Source of the DNA: Cristatella mucedo
Taxonomy: Eukaryota; Bryozoa; Phylactolaemata; Cristatellidae
DNA length: 64,000 nucleotides
Reading direction: 5' to 3'
Assembly (NCBI GenBank): GCA_009760855.2
Contig: WPIO01000013.1
Coordinates: 2,864,501 to 2,928,500, forward strand
Position 1 is the stretch's first letter. Each line of letters begins with the position of its first letter. This document shows positions 42,985-53,529 of this stretch, piece by piece. The position numbers and the translations under genes were made by a program. The notes under the pieces are model-generated. The model saw only the letters and a program-made list of their open reading frames with translations, was not told the origin of the DNA and searched no databases.

Positions 42985-44190
42985 AGGTATAGGGTAGATG
43001 TCACAGCTTTAACTGGGGTGAATTTTCTCCGCCTTGAACGTGGCAAGCTGTTATATTACAGTTTGAAAGTCAATACTTTCCAGTGTTTCTTTCTCAATGC
43101 TTAACAAGACCAAATCGGAGAGTTGATCTTACCCTATTGATGCACTCAGATAAAACAGGATAATCTTCAGCTTGCTAAAGAAACGCTCACAGCTGGAAAT
43201 GATGCAGCTATGATGAGAAGAACTTGCAAGGAAACTCTCAAACTAGGAAACACGCCTTCTCCGTGACAGACAATGAAAGACACGAGTTCCAGTGGTATCT
43301 TTAGAGCCGAGTCGTGACGCGTGGCAAGAAGCAGTTGACAGTCACATATTTCATTCTACATCTCTGTTCTATCAACGTCTGAACAATTGAAACCTCCAAG
43401 ATCTAAACATTGCTAGCAGAGTTTGGTCTGGCCAAGTGCCTCAAAAGTTTCTCAACTTCCAACAAGAAACCAATTTTTGCATCAAGATCTGTGAGCCGGG
43501 AAAACCTAGTTGTGTTCTTGATGGATATAGTCTATGCCGTCTTTCGTTACGTTTGAAATCTCCTCCTCTGCCGTGAGACCAAAATCTTAAGAGAGTTCTC
43601 CGGGCATCTCTATCCTTCAGTGGATTTTTCGTTCAACTGCAACTCCCCACAACTCACATCTCCTTTTGGCATCTTGTAGTGATTCTTGGCACTGGTCTTC
43701 TTGAAGCCTTGACAATTCAATCTCAAGAGAGTGGAGATCAGAAGAGGCGTCTGTGAAGTTCACCTGTACATACTGCAGTCTTTTCTGAACTCAGTCAATA
43801 TTCCTAAAGATGCTGTCCCATAATGGCAACAAAGCCAAAAGGTAAAGTCCAAGATACAATGTAGGAGATTGCCAGCTTCACTTCTTGTTTCAAGTGTTCC
43901 ACTTGTGTCCTCAGTCAGTTGCTCAAAAAGACCTACAATTCTGTTTTGTCCATCATTGATTGCTTTCACAGCCTCTACTCTTGGCTGAGACTTTCTTCAG
44001 TTATTCTCACCTCAGAGTTGATCTTGAAAAGAATAAGTAGGTGCTCTCTATTGTTCCAAAAAGGTAATGACAACGGGATCTTGATTTGCAACGTGAAATC
44101 CTGCCAGGTTAAAGCTCTGGTTATTACAATTTACAAAAATTGCCTTCTCAATTCTGGAGAATATTTCCTTTTGGACACCTGACAAGTGGC
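42985..44190 (-). pseudogene. hAT transposase relic (DUF4371/ZMYM-like type)
   Basis: On the minus strand frames interrupted by stops spell parts of a hAT transposase. LSGHLSGVQKEIFSRIEKAI with IFVNCNNQSFNLAGFHVANQ corresponds to the RNase-H-fold region with the C.NHSLNL-type motif. VEAVKAINDGQNRIVGLFEQ follows, then TRSEAGNLLHCILDFTFWL. Near the 3' end come CERFFSKLKIILFYLSASIG and DQLSDLVLLSIEKETLESID, the C-terminal dimerisation region (SKLKLIK..LRS.M...RL..L..LSIE). Transposases of this type cut and paste the element DNA. This copy cannot be active. It is a different hAT lineage from the one that mobilises SPIN, as far as motifs show. The ends of the element were not found. Confidence 0.7.
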
Positions 44191-45883
44191 CAGACATGAC
44201 TGCTTCTCTGTCGTAGCACAGCCAGTTAAGCCTAGCTTGTGTGGTCTAATAGTGCGCCGATGCACAGCTGTGGCACATGCTTGCTCGTCCTTGAAGGGAT
44301 GTTTACAGGCCGGGCTCACCCTTGACGCGACGCAGCCCTCCTGTCGCAGGCAGGGTGAGGCGAGCAGACGGGAAGGGCAGTTGGAACGCGGACGGAAGGG
44401 GGAACGGCCTCGTGCTTGTTGCGCTGCGAGTGCCAGCCGAATACAGGCGGTTAAAGCCCCTCGATGTCACCGCATGAGTGCCGCCAGAGATTCAAGCTAG
44501 AGCGTAGTCCAAGTCTGTAAGCATGCTAGCTCAGCCAGCAATCATCAAGTCCATTGAAACAAGGACTTGCTTGAAATCAAGATTGGTATTCTCACATGAA
44601 AAGTTTTTTTTTAATGTGCACAATCATTTTTGCTTTTGGTGTCCCCTTGACTTTGGCGCCCGAGACATCTGTCCCCCTCCCCACCCATTGCAGCGTCTCC
44701 GATCGCTACCAAAATAATCATTCAAAATTAATTTTGCCCGTGAGCGGCGCTTATGTCACGAGAGGCTCGAAGCTGTACAACTGTGCACAAGCGGGACAAT
44801 TGTGTATGCAGTGCTTAGATGAAAGAGATGCCAGGTTTGACGGAGTATTAGTCTATGAGATTAAGATGCTCCGAGTAAAGCCCGCGACTCGTCTTAGCGG
44901 CGCTCTCGACAGATAACCGAGCGTCTGAAAGGTATCCCGGCAACGAAACAACAAAGCTGTGGTTACGGCCTTCTTTAGAAATAAGGCCACATTCGCCGCC
45001 ATCAAATACAACGACCCGATGGCACACGCAAGAATTATTTGAATGATTGCACTCTTTATGAGACACGTGGATATCTAAGCCGCAGACCTCCATAAGCCAC
45101 GGGTGGGGGGGGGGGGGCTCCATCCGGCCACTAAGGGCACTCTTTCGATTTAGAGGCGTGAGCCGTTCAGAGGCGGCCGTAGTCGGCCGCTCTTGTGTCA
45201 GGCTTGAGTTGTACGTTTGCCCCAGTTATCAGTGGAGTGGTTCGCCCACGTAAGTAGCATAAACTTCTCTTGAATCTATTGTCATATGACATGTTATTAG
45301 GTGTGTCGTATAAGTCTTTGTTGCTCTGGTGACCTAAAGCTTTTGGCGTCCGTCGTGAAATTAAGAGGGGCGCGGCTGCGTTGCCGCCATCGCTCTATCG
45401 AGGCCTAACTCGGCCAGCTTTCCCGACGTAGTTGCTTCCGCATGCCCCTGCACTGACCTCGCCAAGAGTGTAAGAAGTGGTAGTGTAAGTGCATGCTGCA
45501 GGGCAGATTGGCGCGTGGCCAGCATTGGAGACGTTGCTGCTTCGCACCACTGCTCCTCATGCCTGAAATTTACCCCAACACTATGGTACAGCGGAAATGT
45601 CTAAGCGGCCAAAGTATCTGCGGAATTCGTGCAAGGTCTGTGAGTGGAGGTTTCATGCGGTTTGATCGTGGGTTGCTGCAGGCGGTTAGCGTTGAGCGGA
45701 CATTGTTGTGACGTAATACCCCGCGATTTAGTGCGGCAATACATGTAAGCAGGGTGGAGTATAATAAATTAATAAATTTGTACAAAAATATGCAATGACC
45801 GTGTTTCCTAACAGTTTTTTAGCCACTAACGCTTCAAGATACAAGCTACCCTCGATGCTAGCCCAGAAGTGGGTGGGGGCTGG
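44191..45883. other. Intergenic
   Basis: Contains a poly-G run of about 14 at 45105 and unrecognised short frames. No gene, SINE or LINE assigned. Confidence 0.4.
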
Positions 45884-46018
45884 CACTTACGACCCAGGTC
45901 GGGGATTGGTTTCTTGCCACCGACGATCCTGTACTGCTCACTGCAAGCGTTGTTGATAGTCATTAAGGCTCTTCTGCCCCTTTATAAATGAGGCTGTTGA
46001 ATCAGCTGACTATGAGGT
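45884..46018 (+). mobile_element. SINE-A copy, 5' end lost
   Basis: ACGACCCAGGTCGGGGATTG ... CACTGCAAGCGTTGTTGATA GTCATTAAGGCTCTTCTGCC CCTTTATAAATGAGGCTGTT GAATCAGC. Body and 3' end match SINE-A. Confidence 0.65.
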
Positions 46019-46027
46019 GCTGGTTAA

Positions 46028-46462
46028 AGCTTTTTGGAATCCAACAGTCTACAAATACCTCGTACAAACCTCAAATCCTTTGGAGACCGTGCATTTAGTT
46101 CGTATGCTCCCAAAGCCTGGAACTCCCTTTCGACCTGCGTCAGAACATCCCCTGACCTGACCACGTTTAAAAATAACTTGAAAACGCACCTATTTAGGAC
46201 AGCATTTAGTGGTTCCCAGTGATTCGTCCTTTATGTGCTTATGCATGCTGACACTTTGCGTGCTGCCACTAACCACATTTGCATGCTGACCCTGTGCATG
46301 TCGCCCCTAACCTTGTTATTCATTTGTTTGTTTATCAAGCATGATTTTACTTACCATTCAATTGCATTTCACTTTGCAGCAAATGTAAAGCGCCTAGAGA
46401 GAGATTAAGTTCTCCGAGGGCGCTTTATCAGGTGCATTATTATTATTATTGTTATTAGAGAA
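46028..46462 (+). mobile_element. L2 3' end, well preserved
   Basis: Starts at the ESNSLQIPRTNLKSFGDRAF codons and keeps an open frame to the natural C-terminus (46034-46222, ending THLFRTAFSGSQ). The 3' UTR, terminal hairpin (AAAGCGCCTAGAGAGAGATT ... GAGGGCGCTTTATCAGG) and (ATT)n tail follow. This copy defines the intact C-terminal frame that both long copies have lost. Confidence 0.85.
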
Positions 46463-47399
46463 GTTCCTTGCGGTTCGTACATGGGCATATTTGCATTTCG
46501 TTTATCGCTAAGTTTGAGGGCGTTACCATAATCGTTCCATGCACATTGGCATTCTTGTGTTGCTTGTGCGTGCGTATGATTTTCACTTGTGTGTGTGCAC
46601 ACTTACGTGTTTTTACACGTGATTCACTTGCAAAAACGAATGGCCCACCTCAAAAAGCAAGTTAAATTCTATGCTCAGAATTTTTAAACATGATGAATCC
46701 CTTATAGTTTTTCATTGAGTTTTGTTCCCTGTGTTATCACAGGCTTATAGGTTACTTCGGTCAGGTTTTGATTCAGCGTGTGCCAGTTTGTTTCAGATAT
46801 GCCTGACAATTTGAGATTTGCCACCGGTATAGCTGACAAAACTTATTTCTAAACTTGCTCCTTCTACTTGTCAAAACTCACCCACCTAGAATCATCCCCT
46901 ATCAAGACTATGGGCTGGTATTACCAAAAGCTGAGAAATGTCTAAAACTTTGGCAATTGATATATATTTATGGTATCAAATGCAGGCAGTGGTATCAGTA
47001 AAAGGCATTAACAGCCAACTTATAGCTCTGCCGATATCCTTCAAAGCCAAACTGAATTTTTCCAGATTACAAGTGTTGTCCTGGTATTCGTGGTAATAAG
47101 CTGTTGCTTGAAAAAAGCTAAAGATGACTAGATCTGCTTGAAGCCTGAGTTAATACTTTACCTATAGGCTCCCTGGGGTTTCAGGAACCTTTCTGTCTTC
47201 CAATTCTTGCATTATTGGAGCATCCAACCAATGAGGCCACCAGTCTGACTTGGGACTCAAAATCAGGGATCCATCACCAGATGTGCCACCTCTTGTGGTG
47301 TGGCTGTGTCTACATCTGGATATAATAGACTGGAAGCTTCTCAGCTTGTCTTAATAAAAGTAATCTACAACATTTGCATCTTGTGAACTGACTTGCATG
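46463..47399. other. Intergenic, AT-rich
   Basis: No feature recognised. Confidence 0.4.
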
Positions 47400-47920
47400 A
47401 GGTCAAGTGAGAACCTGTCATCTCTGCTGGGCATCACTATCACTGTACTGCAATGGTGTTGTCTTACCTCAGTTGGACATTTCAACACATGGATATCAAT
47501 GGCCAACGGTTATTGGATGAGCATTTAAGGTGTCAGAAACTGTTCAAGGTCGACTCCTGTTTATAATGTTCTCCCCCTGTTGCCAATGTTAATGCAGGGC
47601 CCAATCTAGGTGTTATATACCAATAACACACACGTGTACCTGTGCTTTGATCTCTCCTTGCCTTCCTGAACTTTGTATGCCTTAAACATTCCCACTTGGA
47701 TGGCTGAAGTCTCTCTCAAATTGAATTATGGTAGTACCAGCTTACAAGGTGTGGGCAAACCTAGGGTCAGCTAGAAAGCCTACCCTCAAAATGGGCTCAG
47801 CCAGCATAACTTGTGTAGCCTCTTCAGACTCTATTTCCTGTTCGAAAATAACCTTTCTCTAAATGACTTTCATCAGCTCAACCGGTAAGTCTGCATACTT
47901 TCACCTACACTTTCCGAAAG
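47400..47920 (+). mobile_element. Old L2 fragment
   Basis: CTGGGCATCACTATCACTGT (LGITITV, cf. LGITGTA), ACCTGTGCTTTGATCTCTCC (LCFDLS), GGGCAAACCTAGGGTCAGCT (GKPRVS) and CATCAGCTCAACCGGTAAGT occur in L2 order with indels. Confidence 0.65.
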
Positions 47921-47939
47921 TCTTGTTCCAGTATGTATT

Positions 47940-48212
47940 TAATGTTTCTCCATCTATAACTCCTCAAAGCCACAACTGCTGTGTGGGTGTTACGCAGGAG
48001 TTGTATACAGTGCACTCACGGCCTAAGCGGCTTTCGGTATGCGTTCGGTAGCCAACAGACGTCATCTCACGCAGCAAAGAGAGTGTGAAACATAGCAGAG
48101 TCAGGAGAGCAGTTGAGGTAGTGAGTAGCTGGAAGCAGCAGCTCAGGATCGCTGGAAAGGATATGCCATAGCTGGCAGCAGGAGAGTAGTTTTCGTTACG
48201 TAAGAAGCATGG
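47940..48212 (-). mobile_element. LINE family 2, 3' end
   Basis: Same landmarks as 20565 and 25305: CCATCTATAACTCCTCAAAG, GTGTGGGTGTTACGCAGGAG, GCGGCTTTCGGTATGCGTTC, AGCAGAGTCAGGAGAGCAGT, GGATATGCCATAGCTGGCAG. Confidence 0.6.
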
Positions 48213-48939
48213 TCAATGCAGTGGTGCATTCAGCGGCACCGTGTCGGCAGCGAGGTGTGGTAGGCGTGGACCCGGGCCGTCTGAGCCGATCTCTTCGGTA
48301 TCGCTCGGCGAGCGAAGGCTTGCATTTGGCAACTGCTTTCAACACTCCTTGCCCCGGCAAGTCTTCAGCACACTGTATCTGTGGGCATGCCGTAGCCATA
48401 GTAAGTGACTGAGGCAGCTCCCGGAGAGAGGCCTTCCATCGACCAAGAGCCAGCACCTTCAGGTGAAAGTCGTCATCAAGCCCGGTCATCATCCTTGGCC
48501 GGTGTGAGCATGTCTACTAGCCATGCTGAAATGCTTTAAGCTTTTCAAGATTGTAGCTTTCACACCCCCAAAAAAACGAGCCATCCTTCTATCGGCGGTT
48601 AGGGAATCCCCCTTACCCACAGCAACTGCGCAGACATAAAAGAGCTCGAACGGAGCAAACTGCTAAAAACTGCAAACTTGTTATTTGTTAGAAAAGGCGT
48701 GTTTAAATACTCAAAATGCATCGAAGCTGCATGGTTTTTCGGCAGTTTTAACCCAGCTATGCACTAAATACAAGTGACAGCTATTCCACTTTGACAGCTG
48801 CGGTCACTATTTAGTGGATCCGGTAGCTGCTTTTGGATCTTATGCCCTGTTGTTGACCAATAGCTGCGTGTATAGTGGTGGAATAAGGCTTTTGAGAAGT
48901 AGTGTATGTGTCATTTGCAAAAACTTGGCATTCATAGAT
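48213..48939. other. Intergenic
   Basis: A frame at 48196-48492 (minus) is open for 98 codons but not recognisable. Nothing else supported. Confidence 0.35.
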
Positions 48940-49140
48940 AAGCAGACCTCTGTCAAGATTGTCAAAGCAATTCCATCATTCACTTTCGACTTCAGTTGTT
49001 CACATGCTTACCAACCTTACTGCCAGTTCAAAAAGTACTCAATTGTTGCAAAATTGTGCTACTATGCATGTCTGTCGTCAGTGTCACAACTACCACATTG
49101 CTCCAGTTCTCACTCTTTTGTTGACTACCCGAATGCTTAC
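48940..49140 (+). mobile_element. Old L2 fragment
   Basis: Frame TSVKIVKAIPSFTFDF and following codons line up with the TSKLLHAFVTSRLDF...CAIRRLQLVQNSA...CHITPLLAD block of the L2 ORF, with several substitutions and no gaps for about 55 codons. Confidence 0.6.
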
Positions 49141-49226
49141 CGAAAGCTGCGTAGGCAGTGAGTGCTCTATACAAAACTCTCCTGCGTAGCACCCACGTAT
49201 TCTTTGTGGCTTTGTGGAGTTACAGA
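49141..49226 (+). mobile_element. LINE family 2, extreme 3' end
   Basis: CAAAACTCTCCTGCGTAGCA CCCACGTATTC ... GGCTTTGTGGAGTTACAGAC: complement of the start of 20565-20885. Confidence 0.55.
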
Positions 49227-49229
49227 CGA

Positions 49230-49335
49230 ATATAATAACAATAATGATACACTCGATAAAGCGCCCTCAGAGAACTCATTCTCTTTCTAGGCGCTTTGCA
49301 TTTGCTGCAAAGGAAACACGATCGAATGGTGAGTG
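49230..49335 (-). mobile_element. Isolated L2 3' tail
   Basis: AATAATAACAATAATGATAC, ACTCGATAAAGCGCCCTCAG, AGAACTCATTCTCTTTCTAG, GCGCTTTGCATTTGCTGCAA: complement of the terminal hairpin and tail. Confidence 0.85.
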
Positions 49336-50004
49336 GTACATTGCATTACATTACATTGCACCGTTTTATCTATCAGAAGTACTTAATCCTCTGGGTTCTT
49401 ATTGTGCTCCTGCGGCTCCCTTGTTTTTTTTTCCTAAGCCTCGAAGCACTAGAAAAGAAGCTTTATCAGAGACCCTTCAGCTTCAGCTTTGACGGTCCCA
49501 AAGCCTTAAACTCGGTACCAACTTACACCTGGTCATCTTCTGACTTGAAAACGGTAAAAGGCTGCCAAAACCCACACTTTCTTCGTAGCATTCGCTCTGT
49601 CAAAGATGTCCTTATTAAATATGTCCCTACCAGTTGTCTTGAAATTGTGAATGCTATCACTAGACTGATGACCTTTTTTTATTATTCTTATTAATTATAG
49701 CTGGGTTATACCCGTGAAAATCACTAGAGACTGCAACCTTTCTTTGAAAGGTTAGCCCCAGTGTCCGCTGACGGTGCTGGTGAGCAAGCCGTTCTCAGTG
49801 GAATCTTGTAGTTCATTCCTAATGTTGCAAAATCTTTAGGGAAGGAGGAAGTATTCGAATTAGTTCAAGTTCGGTTGATAAAAAAGTCTATTGAAAACAA
49901 ATGCAATATCCAGTGTTCCATATAGACTATGGGAGAAAATTTTGTAGTTACAAATGCAAATAAATTTCATCCGAGAAACCTCTGAAGTATGGGGTACCTC
50001 GGGG
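49336..50004. other. Intergenic with possible family 2 remnants
   Basis: 49.44-49.60 kb has a frame (SFSFDGPKALNSVPTYTWSS) recalling the K.LNS.P and DLKTVK motifs of LINE C-termini. Too decayed to assign. Confidence 0.35.
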
Positions 50005-50200
50005 CTCTGTCACTAAACATGTTTGCATGCTGACCCTGTGCATGTCACCTGTAACCATGTAATGCTTGTTGTCATTAAGCATGCTGCCACTAACCATTCG
50101 ATCATTCTTCCTTTGCAGCAAACGTAAGTGCCTAGAAAGAGATTGAGTTCTCTAAGGGTGCTATATCAAATGTATTATTTATTATTATTATTTTATTAAT
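50005..50200 (+). mobile_element. L2 3' UTR and tail
   Basis: TGCATGCTGACCCTGTGCAT ... AAACGTAAGTGCCTAGAAAG AGATTGAGTTCTCTAAGGGT and an ATT-rich tail. This is a variant with CACTAACCATTCGATC also seen at 56.66 and 57.55 kb. Confidence 0.75.
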
Positions 50201-50279
50201 TTATCTCCCTGGATATTTTTGACGTGACATTTATCATATTAGTACTGAACTATTGTAGTAGTTCCTCGAATATACAAAA

Positions 50280-50530
50280 GCCCATAAGTTTGCCCGTACC
50301 TACTAAGTTGATTTTATCTTCATTCATTTTAAGAGACCTTGTTGTCAAAGTACGAATATCTGTGATAAATTCTGCAAGGGAAATGTGACTAGAAGGCAGG
50401 GAGGGATCAAAGCTTAGGTAAAGCTGTGTGTCGTCTGTGTAAAAATGAAAGCCTGCATTGTACTTGGCGATCACAAAGGCAAGAGTGAAAGCATACATTG
50501 TGAACAGAAATGGACCCATTTTAGATTCCT
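50280..50530 (-). mobile_element. L2 RT fragment
   Basis: Minus frame FLFTMYAFTLAFVIAKYNAG then FHFYTDDTQLYLSFDPSLPS: the RT block B-C region, with YTDD for YADD. Confidence 0.75.
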
Positions 50531-50875
50531 TACTTATAAAAATCATCGGATGGCAGTTGTGCATTTACACCAATGTTTTGAGGTCTTGCTTAAAGATAGG
50601 ACCTAAGCTAATGTTACGGATGCCGTGGCAAGATGACATGCGCTCAGGAAGGACTTGGTAATTGAAGTATAATTGCCTACAAGTAGATTTTGTTCTCTTA
50701 GGATACTGTATGAACAGCTATTGTTATTCTTTTTTTTTTAATTTGCCAATTTTTTTTATTGATGTTGGAATTATAGTGTAGCCTAACGCTCGAATGTCAG
50801 CTTTTCTGGCTTGGCATAAGCTTGATACAGCAGCTACTGCTGCTTATTGCAGCATTCTGGTCGACGTGCAGCACT

Positions 50876-50945
50876 ATAATAATAATAATACATGTGTATA
50901 GCAACCTCTGAGAACTAGGCACTTTACAGATGCTGTCAAGAAAGC
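50876..50945 (-). mobile_element. Decayed L2 tail just upstream of the TLCD4 first coding exon
   Basis: ATAATAATAATAATACATGT, ACCTCTGAGAACTAGGCACT, TTACAGATGCTGTCAAGAAA. It ends about 45 bp before the acceptor at 50991. Confidence 0.65.
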
Positions 50946-50992
50946 ATTACCAAACGATATCCTGAATTGTACGTGGCTATGTCTTTTTTTAG

Positions 50993-51155
50993 GACTTGCA
51001 ATGGCTAGCCTTGATGCTGCGGTGATGACGATCATGCTCGTCTCGGCAGGGACGTTTGTGTTCATATTTTGTTCTGCGGATATCTTATTCCGTGCATACG
51101 GTGGCGATCTGTACAATGGCATGAGTAAAAAGAAGCGCCTTGATTGGATGGCAAG
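50993..51155 (+). CDS. TLCD4: TLC-domain protein (TLCD4/TMEM56-like), first coding exon
   Basis: Start of a multipass membrane protein of the TRAM-LAG1-CLN8 (TLC) superfamily. TLC proteins sit in the ER or plasma membrane and several act on lipids. The exact role of TLCD4 is not settled. The exon follows an acceptor (TCTTTTTTTAG at 50982-50992) only 8 nt before ATG 51001. It encodes 51 complete codons: a hydrophobic segment (VMTIMLVSAGTFVFIFCSAD), a short polar loop (RAYGGDLYNG) and the basic entry to the TLC domain, MSKKKRLDWMAR, which parallels KKKIEWNSR of vertebrate TMEM56. It ends ...GCA AG before GTAAGT (phase 2). Exon 2 restores the arginine codon in frame. The nearby acceptor means either an upstream 5' UTR exon or spliced-leader trans-splicing. 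Confidence 0.8.
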
Positions 51156-52844
51156 GTAAGTTTTAAATACTCGTAAGAATGGAGTGTTCTGTGAGAGTCA
51201 AAAGTGTTTATAGTCAATAAAAAAAATCATCTCTAATCTATTTAAAAAGTACTTGCTGATTGAGAACATGCCCTTTGTTGATTACAAAATAGTATATCAC
51301 TTCACAATTGTGCCAAGTTGAAGGAGAAAGCTTTTTATCAAGAGGTTACCGGGGCAGAAGAACTCGTGTATATGCCACTAAAGCTCTCAGTCAATTGCTG
51401 CTGTAGTACCAAAGCATCACTAGCTATTTTTATTTATCTTTTCTCTCTGGTGTCTTAAGTCCGGTGTACTACCTGTAGTGTATATTCTATCCAACCATGT
51501 CAATCCGCTACTTCCGGCATTGCTCTATATCTTTGTGAATTAATGCAAACTTAACAGTTATTGCATTCATGGCAGCTTTTTAAATATGTTGTTGTGCCTT
51601 GCTTCCCTTTAGTTAGTTGAAGACAGAGGCCGTGAGCATTTTCGTGGCTATGGCTCGTTCATTCAGCAATATTGTAGGAAGCATTTTTGGGTCTTACGTG
51701 TAGTTCCGAGTGTCTGCTCAGTTATTAGCCCGAATGCAATGTAAATTGACCTATTCCAACCTAGTTTACTTGCTTGTATGAAAGGACGTTGTGTTGACTT
51801 CATTGCTGTAGCGTTGCTTCATTGCTTTTGTTCATTGTTTTTGTTTTTTTCATTCATACTTCATTGCTTTTGTTATTGCATATTCAGTTAGGCTGCTTCA
51901 CTCCAGATATCTGGCAGCCGATGTTAAACAAAGCCCAGCTCTGCTTCCAGTTTCTAGTTTCATCCCCGAGAAGAGTGGTTCATTACTGAGTTTCCACTGA
52001 GAAAACATATCCTTCCACTACTGGTCGGAATCTGCTGTGGTCAAATCGGTTAGCGAATAATGATAATACTGAATGAGAGCTGGTTCAGAAGCCTCGGTTG
52101 TAGCAAGCAGCTCTCTGCTAAAGTAATCGCATCATTCTGTGATGGCCTGTTCTGATTTGAACTCAGCACATCAAGCATTCCGAATAGCTGCTCTATTATG
52201 AAGTCGCTTCTTCTGCCTTGCCGTGTACGTTTGCAGTGGTCAATTGGCTTTCGGTAGGTCCCATGGCGTGAGCGGCCGGGTGTGATTGTCAGTGATGCCG
52301 GAACTTTCTTGTTTACTGCGTCTGTCTGTGCTTTCATCGAGTGACAGGAAAGACTGCAGCTCGGGACTCTCATGCCAAGCAGGCAGCTCGAAGTCTTTGC
52401 TCTTTGACCTTTCGTTTTTGCCGATGCTGCTTTCTCTGGTCAGCCGGCTAGACGCGAGGCTGCTGTCTGAAGCAGGCTCCCTCCTCCTCCTCTCCCAAAC
52501 TAGGCCGGCTAGGCCTAGGCAAAGTATAGTGGCTGTTGGTGCCAGCCATATGCATTAAAGTCTGATCCAGCAGCTCCTCAATCAATGTTCTTTCGATATG
52601 CTTGTTTTTATGTGAATTTTTCTTTTATACACCTTTTCAGTCCTCGGCTGCCGTGCTTAAGTGGAATGTCAAGAAAGTACTTGTAAACTTGTCCAGCAAT
52701 CGATTATTTGTGTAAGGTACATTTCGAAAGACAAATATGTTGGAACTAGGATGCGAAGTCCTGACGACTTCCAAATAAAGAAAAAATGGCTATGCAAACC
52801 ACGTCTAACCGGAAGTAAACCAGAAGTAACATATCCACAAATAA

Positions 52845-53428
52845 ATTTACCGATCTCTGCATCATATGCAACTTGTATCCCAACTTTTCGAACCTTGGTA
52901 GATCGAGGTAAATGTGTGAAGCTTGTTGAGGTGCATTATAGTGACTTTTAGAAAGCATCATTTCCAGTGTAGGCTTGTGCTCTGTAAAGTCCATAACTTG
53001 GCTAATATTTCACATATTGCAGTGAAATTTGAAATGAAAGTTCAGCTCCGCTTGGTTTAACCTTTAGCCGACTCTAGAAAACTTTCTGATTTTGGTTGGA
53101 TACATTTTGCTTTGTACTTCATCAAACGTCACAGAGCTTTATTTTCTGTTATTATCAAGGACATGCACAGCGAAATATATCCAACCGAAATCACAAATTT
53201 TTCTACGGTCGATTAAAACAAGCAGAGCTGAACTTGCATTTCAAATTTCACTCCGATACATGAAATATTAGTCGAGTTATGGATTTTACAAGGCACAAAC
53301 CAATACTGGAAATGAAGCTCTTTAAAAGTCACAAGAATGCACCTCAGCAAGCTTCACGCATGTACCTCGATCTACCAAGATTCGACAAGTTGGGTTAGAA
53401 GTCAGATATGATGTAGAGATCGGTAAAT
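52845..53428. repeat. Fold-back element, 260-bp inverted arms
   Basis: The left arm (52845-53110, from ATTTACCGATCTCTGCATCA to GGTTGGATACATTTTGC) and the right arm (53172-53428, from GAAATATATCCAACCGAAAT to GATCGGTAAAT) are reverse complements at an estimated 80-85%, with a 61-bp spacer. Pairing resumes outside the arms with GGAATGTCAAGAAAGTACTT (52661) against the complement of 53429-53448. The left side thus seems interrupted by about 155 bp. A transcript through the TLCD4 intron could fold into a long hairpin. Confidence 0.75.
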
Positions 53429-53529
53429 AAGTACTTTCTAGACATTCTTCCTTTAGGAAACTTGCTATTGGTAGATGCACCATTTCATTAGCTGACCAGC
53501 ATGCATAGTAGAGCTTTCGCTCCAAACAA

